From Gluconobacter cerevisiae (GTDB taxonomy: Bacteria; Pseudomonadota; Alphaproteobacteria; Acetobacterales; Acetobacteraceae), in contig NZ_JABCQO010000008.1 in NCBI RefSeq assembly GCF_015244675.1, positions 1-64,000 of the forward strand: a stretch of DNA of 64,000 nucleotides, read 5' to 3'. The translations under genes and the position numbers were made by a program. Under the pieces are notes generated by a model, which had not been told where the DNA came from, made no database searches, and saw nothing but the letters and a program-made list of their open reading frames with translations. Shown piece by piece: positions 54,464 through 63,575 of the stretch. Position 1 is the first letter of the stretch. Each line of letters starts with the position of its first letter.

Positions 54464-57088
54464 TTACTTGTCGGAAATAGGGTGAGATAATTTTTGGCTA
54501 TTTTTCTCACGTTTCATCATTTGCAAGTTAGTGAAAATCTTAATCCCGTCAATAATTACCATCCAAACAAGAGCATATGCCCAAACAACAGCAATCATTA
54601 TCCAAGGTAACGCTGGAACAAGAATACCGAATACACAGAGCACAACTGCCACAATCTGTGTTCCAACTACTGCAAGAAAGAGCGGGCGGCTAGGATAAGG
54701 AGGTCTAAAAATCGTATGCCGCGTTCGCACGACTAACAGAAGCAGATGGCCACCGGCAGCAAGTTGGAGGAAGATCATTGTCTGGAGATGAGCGGTTGTT
54801 AGCGGAACTATTTCCATCAACCATGGTGTATGCATCCAGGCAATACCAAGAAGTAGCATACCAAAACTCTCGGCTAAAGACGCAATACCCATAATTGAAG
54901 AAAAGGAAATAATGCGATGCATGTCCCAGCGCACGGGTTGAGGAGACGTCACAACATTATCGTATGCAATCGTCATAATCGGGATATCGTCAAGAAGGGC
55001 CAAAACCACAATCATAATGGCAGTCAAAGGCTGAAAGCCGAAAACAAGATAAGAGGCGACAACCAAGAACATAATATCGATCGTCATTGCGATACGATAA
55101 TAAATGTATGATGTGATACGTTCGAAAATTGCTCGAGCTTCCACTATCGCATTTACGATCGTTGATAATCCCGGTGCTGTCAGTACAAGTGCTGCTGCGG
55201 AACGGGCTGCATCAGTAGCTCCACTCACAGCAACACCGCAATCTGCCTGTTTTAAAGCCGGAGCATCATTAACACCATCTCCTGTCATGGCGACGATATG
55301 ACCGCGTTCCTGCAGAGCTTTAACAATTTCAAATTTATGTTCAGGGAAGACCCGCCCAAACCCATCTGCAGCTTCAACCGCGCGTGCCGCATCAACCGGA
55401 ATTTTATTTGGGTTCATATCAGGTGAAAATATGTCACTTGCCTTAAGCAGGTGCTCCCCCAACCCTAATTGATGTGCAATTTCAGAACCAATCGCGACAT
55501 CGTCACCTGTGACCATTTTCACGGATAGCCCAAGCTTTTTTGCTTGGGCAATTGTAGCCGCTGCGTCAGGACGCGGGGGGTCCAGCATAGGCAGAAGCCC
55601 TAACAAGACCCAAGTCTTACCGTCGTCGTGAGAAACAGCCACGCCCAAAGATCTGGTTCCGTGACTGGCTAACTCGGAAACCTTGCCGAAATACTCGGTT
55701 GTTGGAGTACTATCATTTGAGCTGATTACTCCTTCCGTCAACCCGCATAACTTCGCAATAACCTGCGGTGCTCCTTTGGCATAACGAAGGTTATGTCCGG
55801 CAGTATCCTGCACAATTCCGACTGTTTTTTTATTAACAGGGTCAAACGGAATAAAGTCCACGCGCTTATAGGTGCCAAACGGATTATTTTCTGGAAGCGC
55901 TTTAAGAACAGCAAGGTCAATCGCATCCGTACTTTCCTTTTGCGTTGCCAAAGCGGCTGCGATGACCAGATCATCTGCCTTTGCAGTTCCAAATGGAATC
56001 GGCGCCTGTAATGTCAGCTTGTTTTGGGTGAGTGTTCCTGTCTTATCCGAACACAGCACATCTACGCCCGCCAGTTCTTCAATAGCTGACAGACGGGATA
56101 CGATGGCTTTTTGTCGCGAAAGGGCGAGCGCTCCAAGTGCCATTGTAACGGACATAACCGCGGGCATGGCCACCGGCACGGAGGCTACAAGAAGAACCAA
56201 GACAAACTGGGCAATAGCCCCTGCTTCACTCCAATGCCAGATAGCGTTATGAGCTAAATCGCGCCAGAGTTGCGCTCCAACCAACACAACAGCAAGTGCT
56301 GCGGCAAGAATAATCAGGAAGTCGCCGATACGCAGAACAGCCTGTTCTGCATGCGACTTGCTACCAGCAGATGCCACCAACTTGGCCGTACGACCAAAAA
56401 AAGTATTATTACCTGTCGCTGTAACCAAACCAATCATGGATCCTTGCCGCGCAATCGATCCAGAATATGCCCCGTCACCAATTTTTTTAGAAACAGGTAA
56501 AGATTCGCCCGTTAAAGCAGCCTGATCAACTGACAGATATTTTCCGTTAATTAACAGAAGGTCTGCAGGAATAATTTCTCCTGCGGCAACTGTTACAACA
56601 TCTCCTGTCACAAGATCGGTTGCTGCAATCGAAGTCCAGGCTCCATCGCGGCAGACGGAGGCTTTGAGAGCCAAACCTTTTTTTAAGGCCGCAAGAGCGT
56701 TCGCGGCTTTATTATCCTGCCAGAACCCGATAGCAGCATTGTAAAGAAGCAAACCAGCTATAACGAAAAAGTCTGGCCAATCGGCGCGTAAAAATGAAAT
56801 AACCGCTGCAATCTCGATCATCCAGGGAATTGGTCCCCAAAAATAACCCAGAAGTTTCTTCCAACGACTCTCTTCGTGCGCCTGAATTGCATTTGGACCA
56901 TCTTTCGCGAGACGATCCTGAGCTTCTATAGAAGTCAAACCCTTAGGCGATGTTTTTAATTCAGAAAATTTATTCTGAATTTCTGTTGAATTTAAAGTAT
57001 CTAAATTAAGATCTGAGTCTGTGTTTTTTGTTTTAACTTGCTCCGTGGGCCGTGAAGGAGATACTTCCCCCACAGAAGAAGATGACAT
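54464..57088 (-). CDS. P-type H+-ATPase, plasma-membrane (type IIIA) class
   Basis: An 874-residue P-type ATPase. The N-terminal cation-ATPase segment is followed by TGESLPVSK (194-202), the ion-site helix LLVASVPVAMPAVMSVTMAL, the phosphorylation motif CSDKTGTLTQNKLT (Asp348), KGAPQVI, and the hinge VAMTGDGVNDAPALKQADCG. The PxVAMPA helix and short C-terminus match proton pumps of fungi, plants and some prokaryotes rather than metal or Ca2+ pumps. The start at 57088 has GGAG upstream; a TTG at 57100 is less likely. It is first of the AT-rich block and probably exports protons in an acid-forming organism. Confidence 0.9.
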   Translation of the reverse strand: MSSSSVGEVSPSRPTEQVKTKNTDSDLNLDTLNSTEIQNKFSELKTSPKGLTSIEAQDRLAKDGPNAIQAHEESRWKKLLGYFWGPIPWMIEIAAVISFLRADWPDFFVIAGLLLYNAAIGFWQDNKAANALAALKKGLALKASVCRDGAWTSIAATDLVTGDVVTVAAGEIIPADLLLINGKYLSVDQAALTGESLPVSKKIGDGAYSGSIARQGSMIGLVTATGNNTFFGRTAKLVASAGSKSHAEQAVLRIGDFLIILAAALAVVLVGAQLWRDLAHNAIWHWSEAGAIAQFVLVLLVASVPVAMPAVMSVTMALGALALSRQKAIVSRLSAIEELAGVDVLCSDKTGTLTQNKLTLQAPIPFGTAKADDLVIAAALATQKESTDAIDLAVLKALPENNPFGTYKRVDFIPFDPVNKKTVGIVQDTAGHNLRYAKGAPQVIAKLCGLTEGVISSNDSTPTTEYFGKVSELASHGTRSLGVAVSHDDGKTWVLLGLLPMLDPPRPDAAATIAQAKKLGLSVKMVTGDDVAIGSEIAHQLGLGEHLLKASDIFSPDMNPNKIPVDAARAVEAADGFGRVFPEHKFEIVKALQERGHIVAMTGDGVNDAPALKQADCGVAVSGATDAARSAAALVLTAPGLSTIVNAIVEARAIFERITSYIYYRIAMTIDIMFLVVASYLVFGFQPLTAIMIVVLALLDDIPIMTIAYDNVVTSPQPVRWDMHRIISFSSIMGIASLAESFGMLLLGIAWMHTPWLMEIVPLTTAHLQTMIFLQLAAGGHLLLLVVRTRHTIFRPPYPSRPLFLAVVGTQIVAVVLCVFGILVPALPWIMIAVVWAYALVWMVIIDGIKIFTNLQMMKREKNSQKLSHPISDK

Positions 57089-57100
57089 AATAGTCTCCAA

Positions 57101-57311
57101 AATACGTATAAACTTTTTTTACAATAAGCAAAAAAAATTAAATTAACTAAAATTATTTATTAAATAAAATAGAATATTATCACAATATACGGCAATAAAT
57201 TATTTTATGGAACTTTTCTTTCTAATATGAAAATAGATCAGGTTTCATTAATTTAAATATTTTTATTCTACATATTGAGCGGCATTTGTTTGGAAAGATA
57301 TATTTTTTTGA
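57101..57311. promoter_or_regulatory. AT-rich leader of the H+-ATPase gene
   Basis: About 210 bases of very AT-rich sequence with no gene. It is the only place for the promoter of the H+-ATPase-PPK2 unit. No particular operator was recognised. Confidence 0.35.
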
Positions 57312-57689
57312 TTATTGCCTGCTTGGCACCGCTTCGGCAGAGACCGGCGTTGAAATAAAACTGGCAAGCAGGTCTTGAACAATCGTCCGCCCTGTATCTG
57401 GAAGGTCCGGGGGACAAGGCATGACGCAGAATTTGCTCGACCTATACCCCAGGCCTAGTTGAACCGGGAGATCACAAAAACCTCCAGTCCATGGCAGCAA
57501 GTTCGGATGCGCCCCTCCCCCTATGACCGGGTACATCATTTCATCGGGGCCACGCAGTCGATATTCCCCGACGCCAGAGAGTCTACTACCCCGATGTTCA
57601 GCTAATTTTTCCGGTTTCAAGTCAGCGCCGCCCAAAGGTACGACTTTTCCTAGACAGCAGATACTATGCTCGAGGAGACGGTAGGTCAT
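57312..57689 (-). pseudogene. Possible LysR effector-domain relic
   Basis: A 125-residue frame without a believable start. Segments LGGADLKPEKLAEHRGSRLS, GVGEYRLRGPDEMMYPVIGG and the terminal RTIVQDLLASFIS look like the last half of a LysR effector domain, but the middle is disturbed and no helix-turn-helix is found upstream. It would once have been divergent from the SDR gene at 58173. It could also be a chance open frame. The region 57690-58172 shows nothing else that I can name. Confidence 0.35.
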
Positions 57690-58172
57690 GGCGCAAGAGA
57701 ACGAATGGGCGCATGATCACTCATTTCTATGTTGATGATGGTCGGCGCCTTCTTGCAACTCCACAGGTCCGCTCCGTCAAGACAAAAAAAGTCCTCTCGC
57801 CGCCATTGCAACCTTGCCTGCCAGCGTGACCAGACCATCTTTTATCGCATATCTTGTTCACTGCCGAAATATTGCTCTCATTCCGATGTAAGTACGTTCA
57901 TCAGCAGATATCCTCACTCTGGTCCGTCAAAGTAGCGCTAGTTAGGGAAAACCTGATCCATAAGATCATTCCGGTCTCAAATAAGATCGTACTTCATGCT
58001 TTTGCTGAAAATCGGGACTACATCTCCCGCCCCTGGCATGCATGTATCACAACAACCACATTCAAACTCTAATCTATGTCACTTCCTTCTTGACGATACC
58101 TATCTTATGATAGCTATAATCCCCTCATATCGTTTGAGGTTATCGCAAGTCAAAAACCAAGGAAGTTGGAAC

Positions 58173-58904
58173 ATGCGGATATCAGGCTCAATTGCTATCG
58201 TTACCGGTGCATCTTCGGGTATTGGAGCAGCAACGGCACGGCTGTTGTCCGCTGCCGGGGCAAAAGTAATCTTGCTTGCTCGCCGCGAGGAACGGATCAA
58301 AAAGCTGGCTGGGGAACTGAACGATGCTGTCGCGATCCGCTGCGATGTAACGGCTCTTGACCAAGTCGCCCAAGCAATTAAGGAAACTATCAAAATCCAC
58401 GGGCGCATCGACATTTTGATCAACAATGCGGGACAGGCGCTTCAAGCCCCTATTGAGCAGATCAATATCGATGACTTCCGCGATATTTTCGAGCTAAATG
58501 TTTTGGCTCCTCTCGTTATAATGCAACATGTCCTTCCCGCCATGCACAAGCAGGGCGCAGGAAGTATCGTTAATGTGAGTTCCGGTATCTGGTTCCATCC
58601 ACTTGCGGAAAGCGCTGCCTACAGTGCAACCAAAGCGGCGTTGAGCACCATATCGGGGGTGGCGCGGGTTGAACTCGAAAAAAACAACATTGCGGTATCC
58701 GTAATTTACCCCTTCATTACCGAGACAGAACTGGTCGCATCAATCAAAGCTGGATCAGAATCAGCCAAGAAGCTGGAGGCTCCCATTTCTGCGGAACGTC
58801 AGCATCCTGAACAGGTTGCAGAAAAAATCCTCGAACTCGTCCGATCAGGCGAAAAGCAGGCAGATTTGGTACCGGTGCAATACGGCGGAACTTACGAAGG
58901 CTGA
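58173..58904 (+). CDS. Short-chain dehydrogenase/reductase
   Basis: A 243-residue classical SDR: IVTGASSGIGAATARLLSAA, ILINNAGQALQAPIEQINID, catalytic Ser in IVNVSSGIWFHPLAES, Tyr-Lys in AAYSATKAALSTISGV. The start at 58173 follows AAGGAAG; a frame from 57996 adds 59 residues that look unrelated. The catalytic set is complete. The substrate is unknown. The next gene (metallo-beta-lactamase fold) starts 60 bases later on the same strand. Confidence 0.87.
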   Translation: MRISGSIAIVTGASSGIGAATARLLSAAGAKVILLARREERIKKLAGELNDAVAIRCDVTALDQVAQAIKETIKIHGRIDILINNAGQALQAPIEQINIDDFRDIFELNVLAPLVIMQHVLPAMHKQGAGSIVNVSSGIWFHPLAESAAYSATKAALSTISGVARVELEKNNIAVSVIYPFITETELVASIKAGSESAKKLEAPISAERQHPEQVAEKILELVRSGEKQADLVPVQYGGTYEG

Positions 58905-58964
58905 ATGATGATGCGTCGTAGGAGGATATCCTTCGGCGTGCCTATTTCTCGTTTGGATTAAAAA

Positions 58965-59624
58965 ATGATTTGTGAAGTCTCGAACAAGGATATTTCGCTG
59001 CCGGGTCTCTTTGCCACGGAGGCCGGAGACCTACCCTTCATGCAAGACGTCGAGGTGCGATCCTATCTGATCAAAACAGATAAAGGATTTATTGCAATCT
59101 ATAATTCGCCAGGTCTTTCCAAAGACAAAAATGCGATCGTTGAGCTGGGCAGGCCCTCTGCTCTCCTTATGAGCCATTGGCATGAGGCCATGTATAAAGC
59201 ACCTGAGCTGGACATAGCTGCATATGTTGCAGCTGCTGACCTCTCTCAAACCAAAGCTTCCATGTCAGGAGCTGTAGATTTAGCAACTTATCTGAGAAGC
59301 GATAATACGATCGAGATTATTTCTACACCAGGACACACAGCGGGATTTTCCATGTTCCTCTGGACGTGCGGTAATCATCGGGTGCTGTTCAGCGGTGACA
59401 TGATCTGGTCCCACCATAATCGATGGGAAGCGGTTGTTCTGGATGAAAGCAACCGTCAGAAATATATCTCAAGTCTGGAGACCATTGCGAGACTGGACTT
59501 CGATGTCTTGGTACCGTGGATTTCTATGCGTGGCGAACAGTATCCGATCCTGAGCGACAGGCCTTCAGCACGTAATAAAATATTGAGAATCATAGAGCGC
59601 CTTAAAGGCGGTGAAGTGACTTGA
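58965..59624 (+). CDS. Metallo-beta-lactamase-fold protein with altered metal motif
   Basis: A 219-residue protein of the metallo-beta-lactamase fold: VRSYLIKTDKGFIAIYNSPG, the metal loop LLMSHWHEAMY, ISTPGHTAGFSMFLW and FSGDMIWSHHNRW. The usual HxHxDH reads HWHEAM, so the Asp and third His are missing while the later GHT histidine and the GD aspartate remain. It may bind one metal or none. It lies between an SDR and an epimerase-like gene on the same strand; no substrate is evident. Confidence 0.72.
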   Translation: MICEVSNKDISLPGLFATEAGDLPFMQDVEVRSYLIKTDKGFIAIYNSPGLSKDKNAIVELGRPSALLMSHWHEAMYKAPELDIAAYVAAADLSQTKASMSGAVDLATYLRSDNTIEIISTPGHTAGFSMFLWTCGNHRVLFSGDMIWSHHNRWEAVVLDESNRQKYISSLETIARLDFDVLVPWISMRGEQYPILSDRPSARNKILRIIERLKGGEVT

Positions 59625-59695
59625 ATTTGTGCTTATTGATAACCCCATGAAAAATCACTCTCCAAATTGATACGACCTGAGTATGGGAAACACTT

Positions 59696-60577
59696 ATGAA
59701 AGTATTCATTACTGGCGCAAATGGCTTCATTGGCTCCGCTGTCGTTTCCGAACTTCTTTCCACAGGCCACGAAGTGCTAGGGTTAGCCAGATCCGAGGAA
59801 GCGGCCCGTGCCATTCAAGCTGCTGGTGCCGAAGTTCAGCGCGGCTCGCTCGACAATCATGAAAGCCTGCGTATCGGTTCAGGAAAAGCCGATGCTATTA
59901 TTCATCTTGCTTTCAATCCTGATTTTACGGCCTTTCAGGAATCATGTGAGCTTGACAGGAACGCTATCGAAATAATCGGCGCTTCCCTTTTTGGTACCCA
60001 AAAACCGTTACTCGTGCCTAATGGAATAGGCGGATTGGCACCGGGACGGATCGTAACAGAAGACGATAACGTCCCGACAACCTACAGGCTTCCACGCGTG
60101 TCCGAGCAAACAGCATTACGCCTGGCTTCACAAGGCGTAATCGCCTCGGTCATCCGCCTATCGCAGGTGCACAATGTGAACAGACAGGGACTTGTAAGTA
60201 CTCTGATTGATATCGCACGAGCGACGGGAATATCCGCCTATATAAATGATGGAAGCAACCGGTGGCCCGCTGCGCATGTTTCAGATGTGGCCCGCCTCTT
60301 CCGGATGACACTGGAAAGCCCCAAAGCCGGAGTAAAATATCATGCGGTTGCCGAAGAAGGCATTGAGATGCGGGCCATTGCCACGACAATCAGTCGCCGT
60401 CTTGGGATTCCAGTAAAATCGCTTAGTGCCGAGGAGGCGCAAGACCATTTTGGGTCCTTGGCACCCTTCGTGGCTATGGATATGCCCGCATCGTACAATG
60501 AGACGATAAAGCGAACAGGTTGGCATCCCACGGGCCCGGCCCTTTTGGTTGATATCGAGAAGATTAGCCGATCTTGA
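59696..60577 (+). CDS. NAD-dependent epimerase/dehydratase-like protein (extended SDR)
   Basis: A 293-residue extended SDR: FITGANGFIGSAVVSELLST (4-23), IIHLAFNPDFTAFQESCELD, VIRLSQVHNVNRQGLVSTLI and late HVSDVARLFRMTLE. The YxxxK pair is not in its usual form (TTYRLPRVSEQTA), so the reaction may differ from classical epimerases. It follows the metallo-beta-lactamase-fold gene after 71 bases. The three genes at 58.2-60.6 kb may form one transcript. Confidence 0.82.
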   Translation: MKVFITGANGFIGSAVVSELLSTGHEVLGLARSEEAARAIQAAGAEVQRGSLDNHESLRIGSGKADAIIHLAFNPDFTAFQESCELDRNAIEIIGASLFGTQKPLLVPNGIGGLAPGRIVTEDDNVPTTYRLPRVSEQTALRLASQGVIASVIRLSQVHNVNRQGLVSTLIDIARATGISAYINDGSNRWPAAHVSDVARLFRMTLESPKAGVKYHAVAEEGIEMRAIATTISRRLGIPVKSLSAEEAQDHFGSLAPFVAMDMPASYNETIKRTGWHPTGPALLVDIEKISRS

Positions 60578-60708
60578 CGTAGTACGAAGATAGGGTCCGG
60601 AATATCACTTTTTTTTATCTTAACGAGGATAAAGGGTGCTCCTCAGACATGACGATTTTCTAAGCACGACAGTAGTTCTATTACAAACTGACGGAATAAA
60701 CGACGAGT

Positions 60709-61536
60709 TTAGTCCTGCGATTGATGGATGTAAAACTCGATCGGCACGGTGAGTGTGAGTGTGATCGGATCGCCTACCATCGTGTCGGGCGGGATAGAGA
60801 GAGGCTGGGCACGCGTCGGCAATGCCATTGCTTCCTGATCTAACAGCGTACGACCAGAACTTCTGGCAAGCGTGACTGACAGCACATGCCTCCTACGGTC
60901 CATAGAGAAAGTTACTATCGGCACGCCTTCCTGATGATCTTCCATGCTATCGGCCGGGTATCGTTTAAACTTCTCCAAACGCCCCAGAAGTGCGCCCTGC
61001 CAAGTTGTCCTGTCACGAGAGGGGGATGACGATGACACCCCCGATGCGGGGGTAGCCTGAGTTTGGGCACGTGGTGCATCTGATGATGGCGGCGCTGTAG
61101 TGGTTTCCGCAGACAAAACCTTGTCCGGAACCTTTTGTCTTACCGGTGGCGAAGATTTATTTTTCTTTAATATCTTGTGGGGCTTTTCCATTTTGGCAAC
61201 CGGCGCCGGAGGATTGGGTGATGAAGATGGAGGCGCAGTCATCTTTGGTGGGTTAACAGCCGCAGGATCAGAAATGGATTGCGTTTGCTGTTTTCCCGGA
61301 GGCACGTCGACCGGTGGCATAAGTGTGGAAACCGGCTCCGGGGCCATGTCTATAGCGATTGCAGCAAGAGGGGGCGCACTTACGGCTTCTGAAGCGGTCG
61401 ACAAATGCATTATCCAGCATAAAACACTGCCTGTGGAGGTGAGTACGACCAGAAAAGAAATGCTCCATCGCAGCACTTCCTCTCGTTGCGCAAAACACAC
61501 CTGTCTTTTCTGCCAGCCGACGAACGTGCGGGCCAT
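60709..61536 (-). CDS. TonB-family energy transducer
   Basis: A 275-residue protein with one N-terminal membrane segment (LRWSISFLVVLTSTGSVLCW), a proline-rich periplasmic linker (residues about 60-170: PPVDVPPGKQ, PPSSSPNPPAPVAKMEKPHK) and a TonB C-terminal domain (LGRLEKFKRYPADSMEDHQE, SVTLARSSGRTLLDQEAMAL). It couples the proton gradient to TonB receptors such as the two in this window. No exbB or exbD is adjacent. The start is uncertain: 61536 (ARTFVGWQKR) was chosen for topology; 61569 and 61701 are in frame. Confidence 0.8.
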   Translation of the reverse strand: MARTFVGWQKRQVCFAQREEVLRWSISFLVVLTSTGSVLCWIMHLSTASEAVSAPPLAAIAIDMAPEPVSTLMPPVDVPPGKQQTQSISDPAAVNPPKMTAPPSSSPNPPAPVAKMEKPHKILKKNKSSPPVRQKVPDKVLSAETTTAPPSSDAPRAQTQATPASGVSSSSPSRDRTTWQGALLGRLEKFKRYPADSMEDHQEGVPIVTFSMDRRRHVLSVTLARSSGRTLLDQEAMALPTRAQPLSIPPDTMVGDPITLTLTVPIEFYIHQSQD

Positions 61537-62011
61537 AGCAGCATGATTGATCTTAGCGATACAGTTCATGGTCTGCTGGTGCCAAACGCCGCACACGCGA
61601 TGCTCCATTCCACCCGAGATCCTAGTGCGCACTGCGCGGGGTACCATCCACATCCCCTTTGCAACCTCACAAATCACAAGTCCCCACAGCGTTAGAATCA
61701 ACTGTGATTTGAGATGCGAATGTCGTTACTGCTCAAAACTGTCGAGTTCTATTTCACTACCAACGACAAATACTGGTCGCGGAACTTCTTGCGGATACAA
61801 AATATACCATGATATATCGAAAATATACATCTCATCTCTATCTTTTTGTTTTATATTACGATTATTGTTGCGATAATTCAAAAATCTCTAATGCCCACAT
61901 CCTGCTTTACATGCTATAAATTAATTATGCCCGAAAGGCTGCACATGATTCATATTCATAATAAACTATCCAGACCATAAAGCTATCACACAATAGGTTA
62001 AATTGCATACC
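61537..62011. other. AT-rich intergenic region
   Basis: About 470 bases between the TonB-like gene and the MarR gene. Small open frames here have no family resemblance. The part next to 62012 is AT-rich and must hold the promoter of the MarR gene. Nothing else was recognised. Confidence 0.4.
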
Positions 62012-62467
62012 ATGACTGATGATGATAAGCAGAAACTTTATTTACTCGCTGATTTAATTCATGCGATCAGTCGGCAACTTACGACCCCAACAAACCTCAA
62101 ACCCGCTCCCTGCACTTCAGTCGAAATTCTGGTTATGCGTTATATTAGACAGAACGCAGGTGCATCCGCGCGGGATGCGGCTGAGGCAACGCTTTTACCG
62201 TCAAGCAATTTCAGTCGGATATTGCGAGGATTGACGGAGAAAGGCCTACTTCGGCAGGAAAAAGATACTCGCGATGCACGAGGGAAAAAACTCTATCTGA
62301 CCGATGTTGCAAAGACTAATTTCAGTCTGATGCGAGAAGCATGGAGCAAGGATCTAGAAGGACTGATCGAGGACTCCGATCAAATCGATCTCGTAAATAC
62401 AACGCTTAAAGATATTGAAACTAAGCTTCTAGCGCGACGACGAACTGATAATTCAGCCAGCGCGTGA
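62012..62467 (+). CDS. MarR-family transcriptional regulator
   Basis: A 151-residue MarR protein: PCTSVEILVMRYIRQNAGAS, recognition helix AEATLLPSSNFSRILRGLTE, wing segment KGLLRQEKDTRDARGKKLYL and a C-terminal dimer helix. The start at 62012 (ATG) is preferred over a TTG at 62003. No target gene lies on its 3' side, where an IS5 relic begins about 100 bases on; the divergent TonB-like gene is one candidate. Confidence 0.86.
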   Translation: MTDDDKQKLYLLADLIHAISRQLTTPTNLKPAPCTSVEILVMRYIRQNAGASARDAAEATLLPSSNFSRILRGLTEKGLLRQEKDTRDARGKKLYLTDVAKTNFSLMREAWSKDLEGLIEDSDQIDLVNTTLKDIETKLLARRRTDNSASA

Positions 62468-62571
62468 GGCTAGGTTCCGCACTCATGACCAGAAGATAAC
62501 GTTTGCTGCAAGACAGATGGAGTGTTCGAAAAATCCTTTGGTTTTGAGGGTTCCTCTGTGATTCCATTTCC

Positions 62572-63575
62572 TCTTAGTTGATTGGGGATGATGGAAGATG
62601 AAGTAGGCTTGTTTCTTTGATGTTGAAGAGCGGCTTGCTCGATTGAGCGGGTTCGGTGATCAACTCGAAGCGTTTTCCCGGACTGTGGATTTTGCAGCGT
62701 TCCGTCCTGATCTGGAAAAGGCCCTGGCGTATTTCGATGGAAGCAATGGCGGACGACCGCCTTTTGATGCGGTGCTGATGTTCAAGATCCTGGTGATCCA
62801 GACGTTGAACAACCTGTCTGATGAACGGGCAGAGTATCTGATCAACGACTGCCTGTCGTTCATGCACTTCCTTGGTTGGGGGCTTTCAGATCGGGTGCCG
62901 GATGCCAAACACTCTGGCTGTTCCGCGAGCGTCTGACACAGGCGGGTGCGATCGATGGGCTGTTCAACCGCTTTGACGCAATCCTGCGCAACGCCGGGTA
63001 TTTGCCTATGTCCGGCCAGATCCTGGACACCACACTGGTGGCTGCGCCAAAGCAGCGCAATACGAACGCTGAGAAAGTCGATCTTCGGAAGGGACGGATC
63101 CCACAGGAATGGCAGGACAAACCGGCAAAGCTGTCGCACAAGGATCGTCATGCGCGCTGGATGCTGAAGTTCACGAAGGCGGAGCGACAGGATGATGGAA
63201 CGATCCCCGCAACGAACCTCGCCATCCCGTTCTTTGGCTACAAGTCGCACATCTCCATCGACCGGAAGTTCCGGTTCATCCGCAAATGGAAAATGACGCA
63301 TGCCGCCGCCAGTGATGGCGCCAGGCCGCGCGAGGGCCTGCTGGATAAAACCAATACGGCCTCAACGGTTTGGGCTGACACGGCGTATCGCTCAAAAACC
63401 AATGAAGACTTCATGGAAAAGCACGGCTTTGTCTCAAAGGTTCACAGAAAAAAGCCGCATCTCAAACCTATGCCCCGGCATCACCCGGGTCACTATAAGG
63501 ATCGGGCTTGCCAATATCGTCTATAATATGCGTCGCTTCCTCTTCTTGGAGCGGATCAGCACCACAGCGTAGCTA
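62572..63575 (+). pseudogene. IS5-family transposase, decayed
   Basis: A DDE transposase of the IS5 group in pieces. The start reads MK followed by a stop, then FFDVEERLARLSGFGDQLEA. The frame runs to SDRVPDAK at about 62908, where one A is missing, and continues shifted as LWLFRERLTQAGAIDGLFNR, MSGQILDTTLVAAPKQRN, FFGYKSHISIDRKFRFIRKW and KTNTASTVWADTAYRSK. After LKPMPRH (63480) about 35 residues of the final catalytic region are deleted and it ends ITRVTIRIGLANIVYNMRRF. It cannot make active transposase. Terminal repeats were not resolved. Confidence 0.8.

Noticed and set aside
57996-58172. N-terminal extension of the SDR from 57996
   Set aside because: The 59 extra residues have no SDR similarity, and a good ribosome-binding site lies before 58173.
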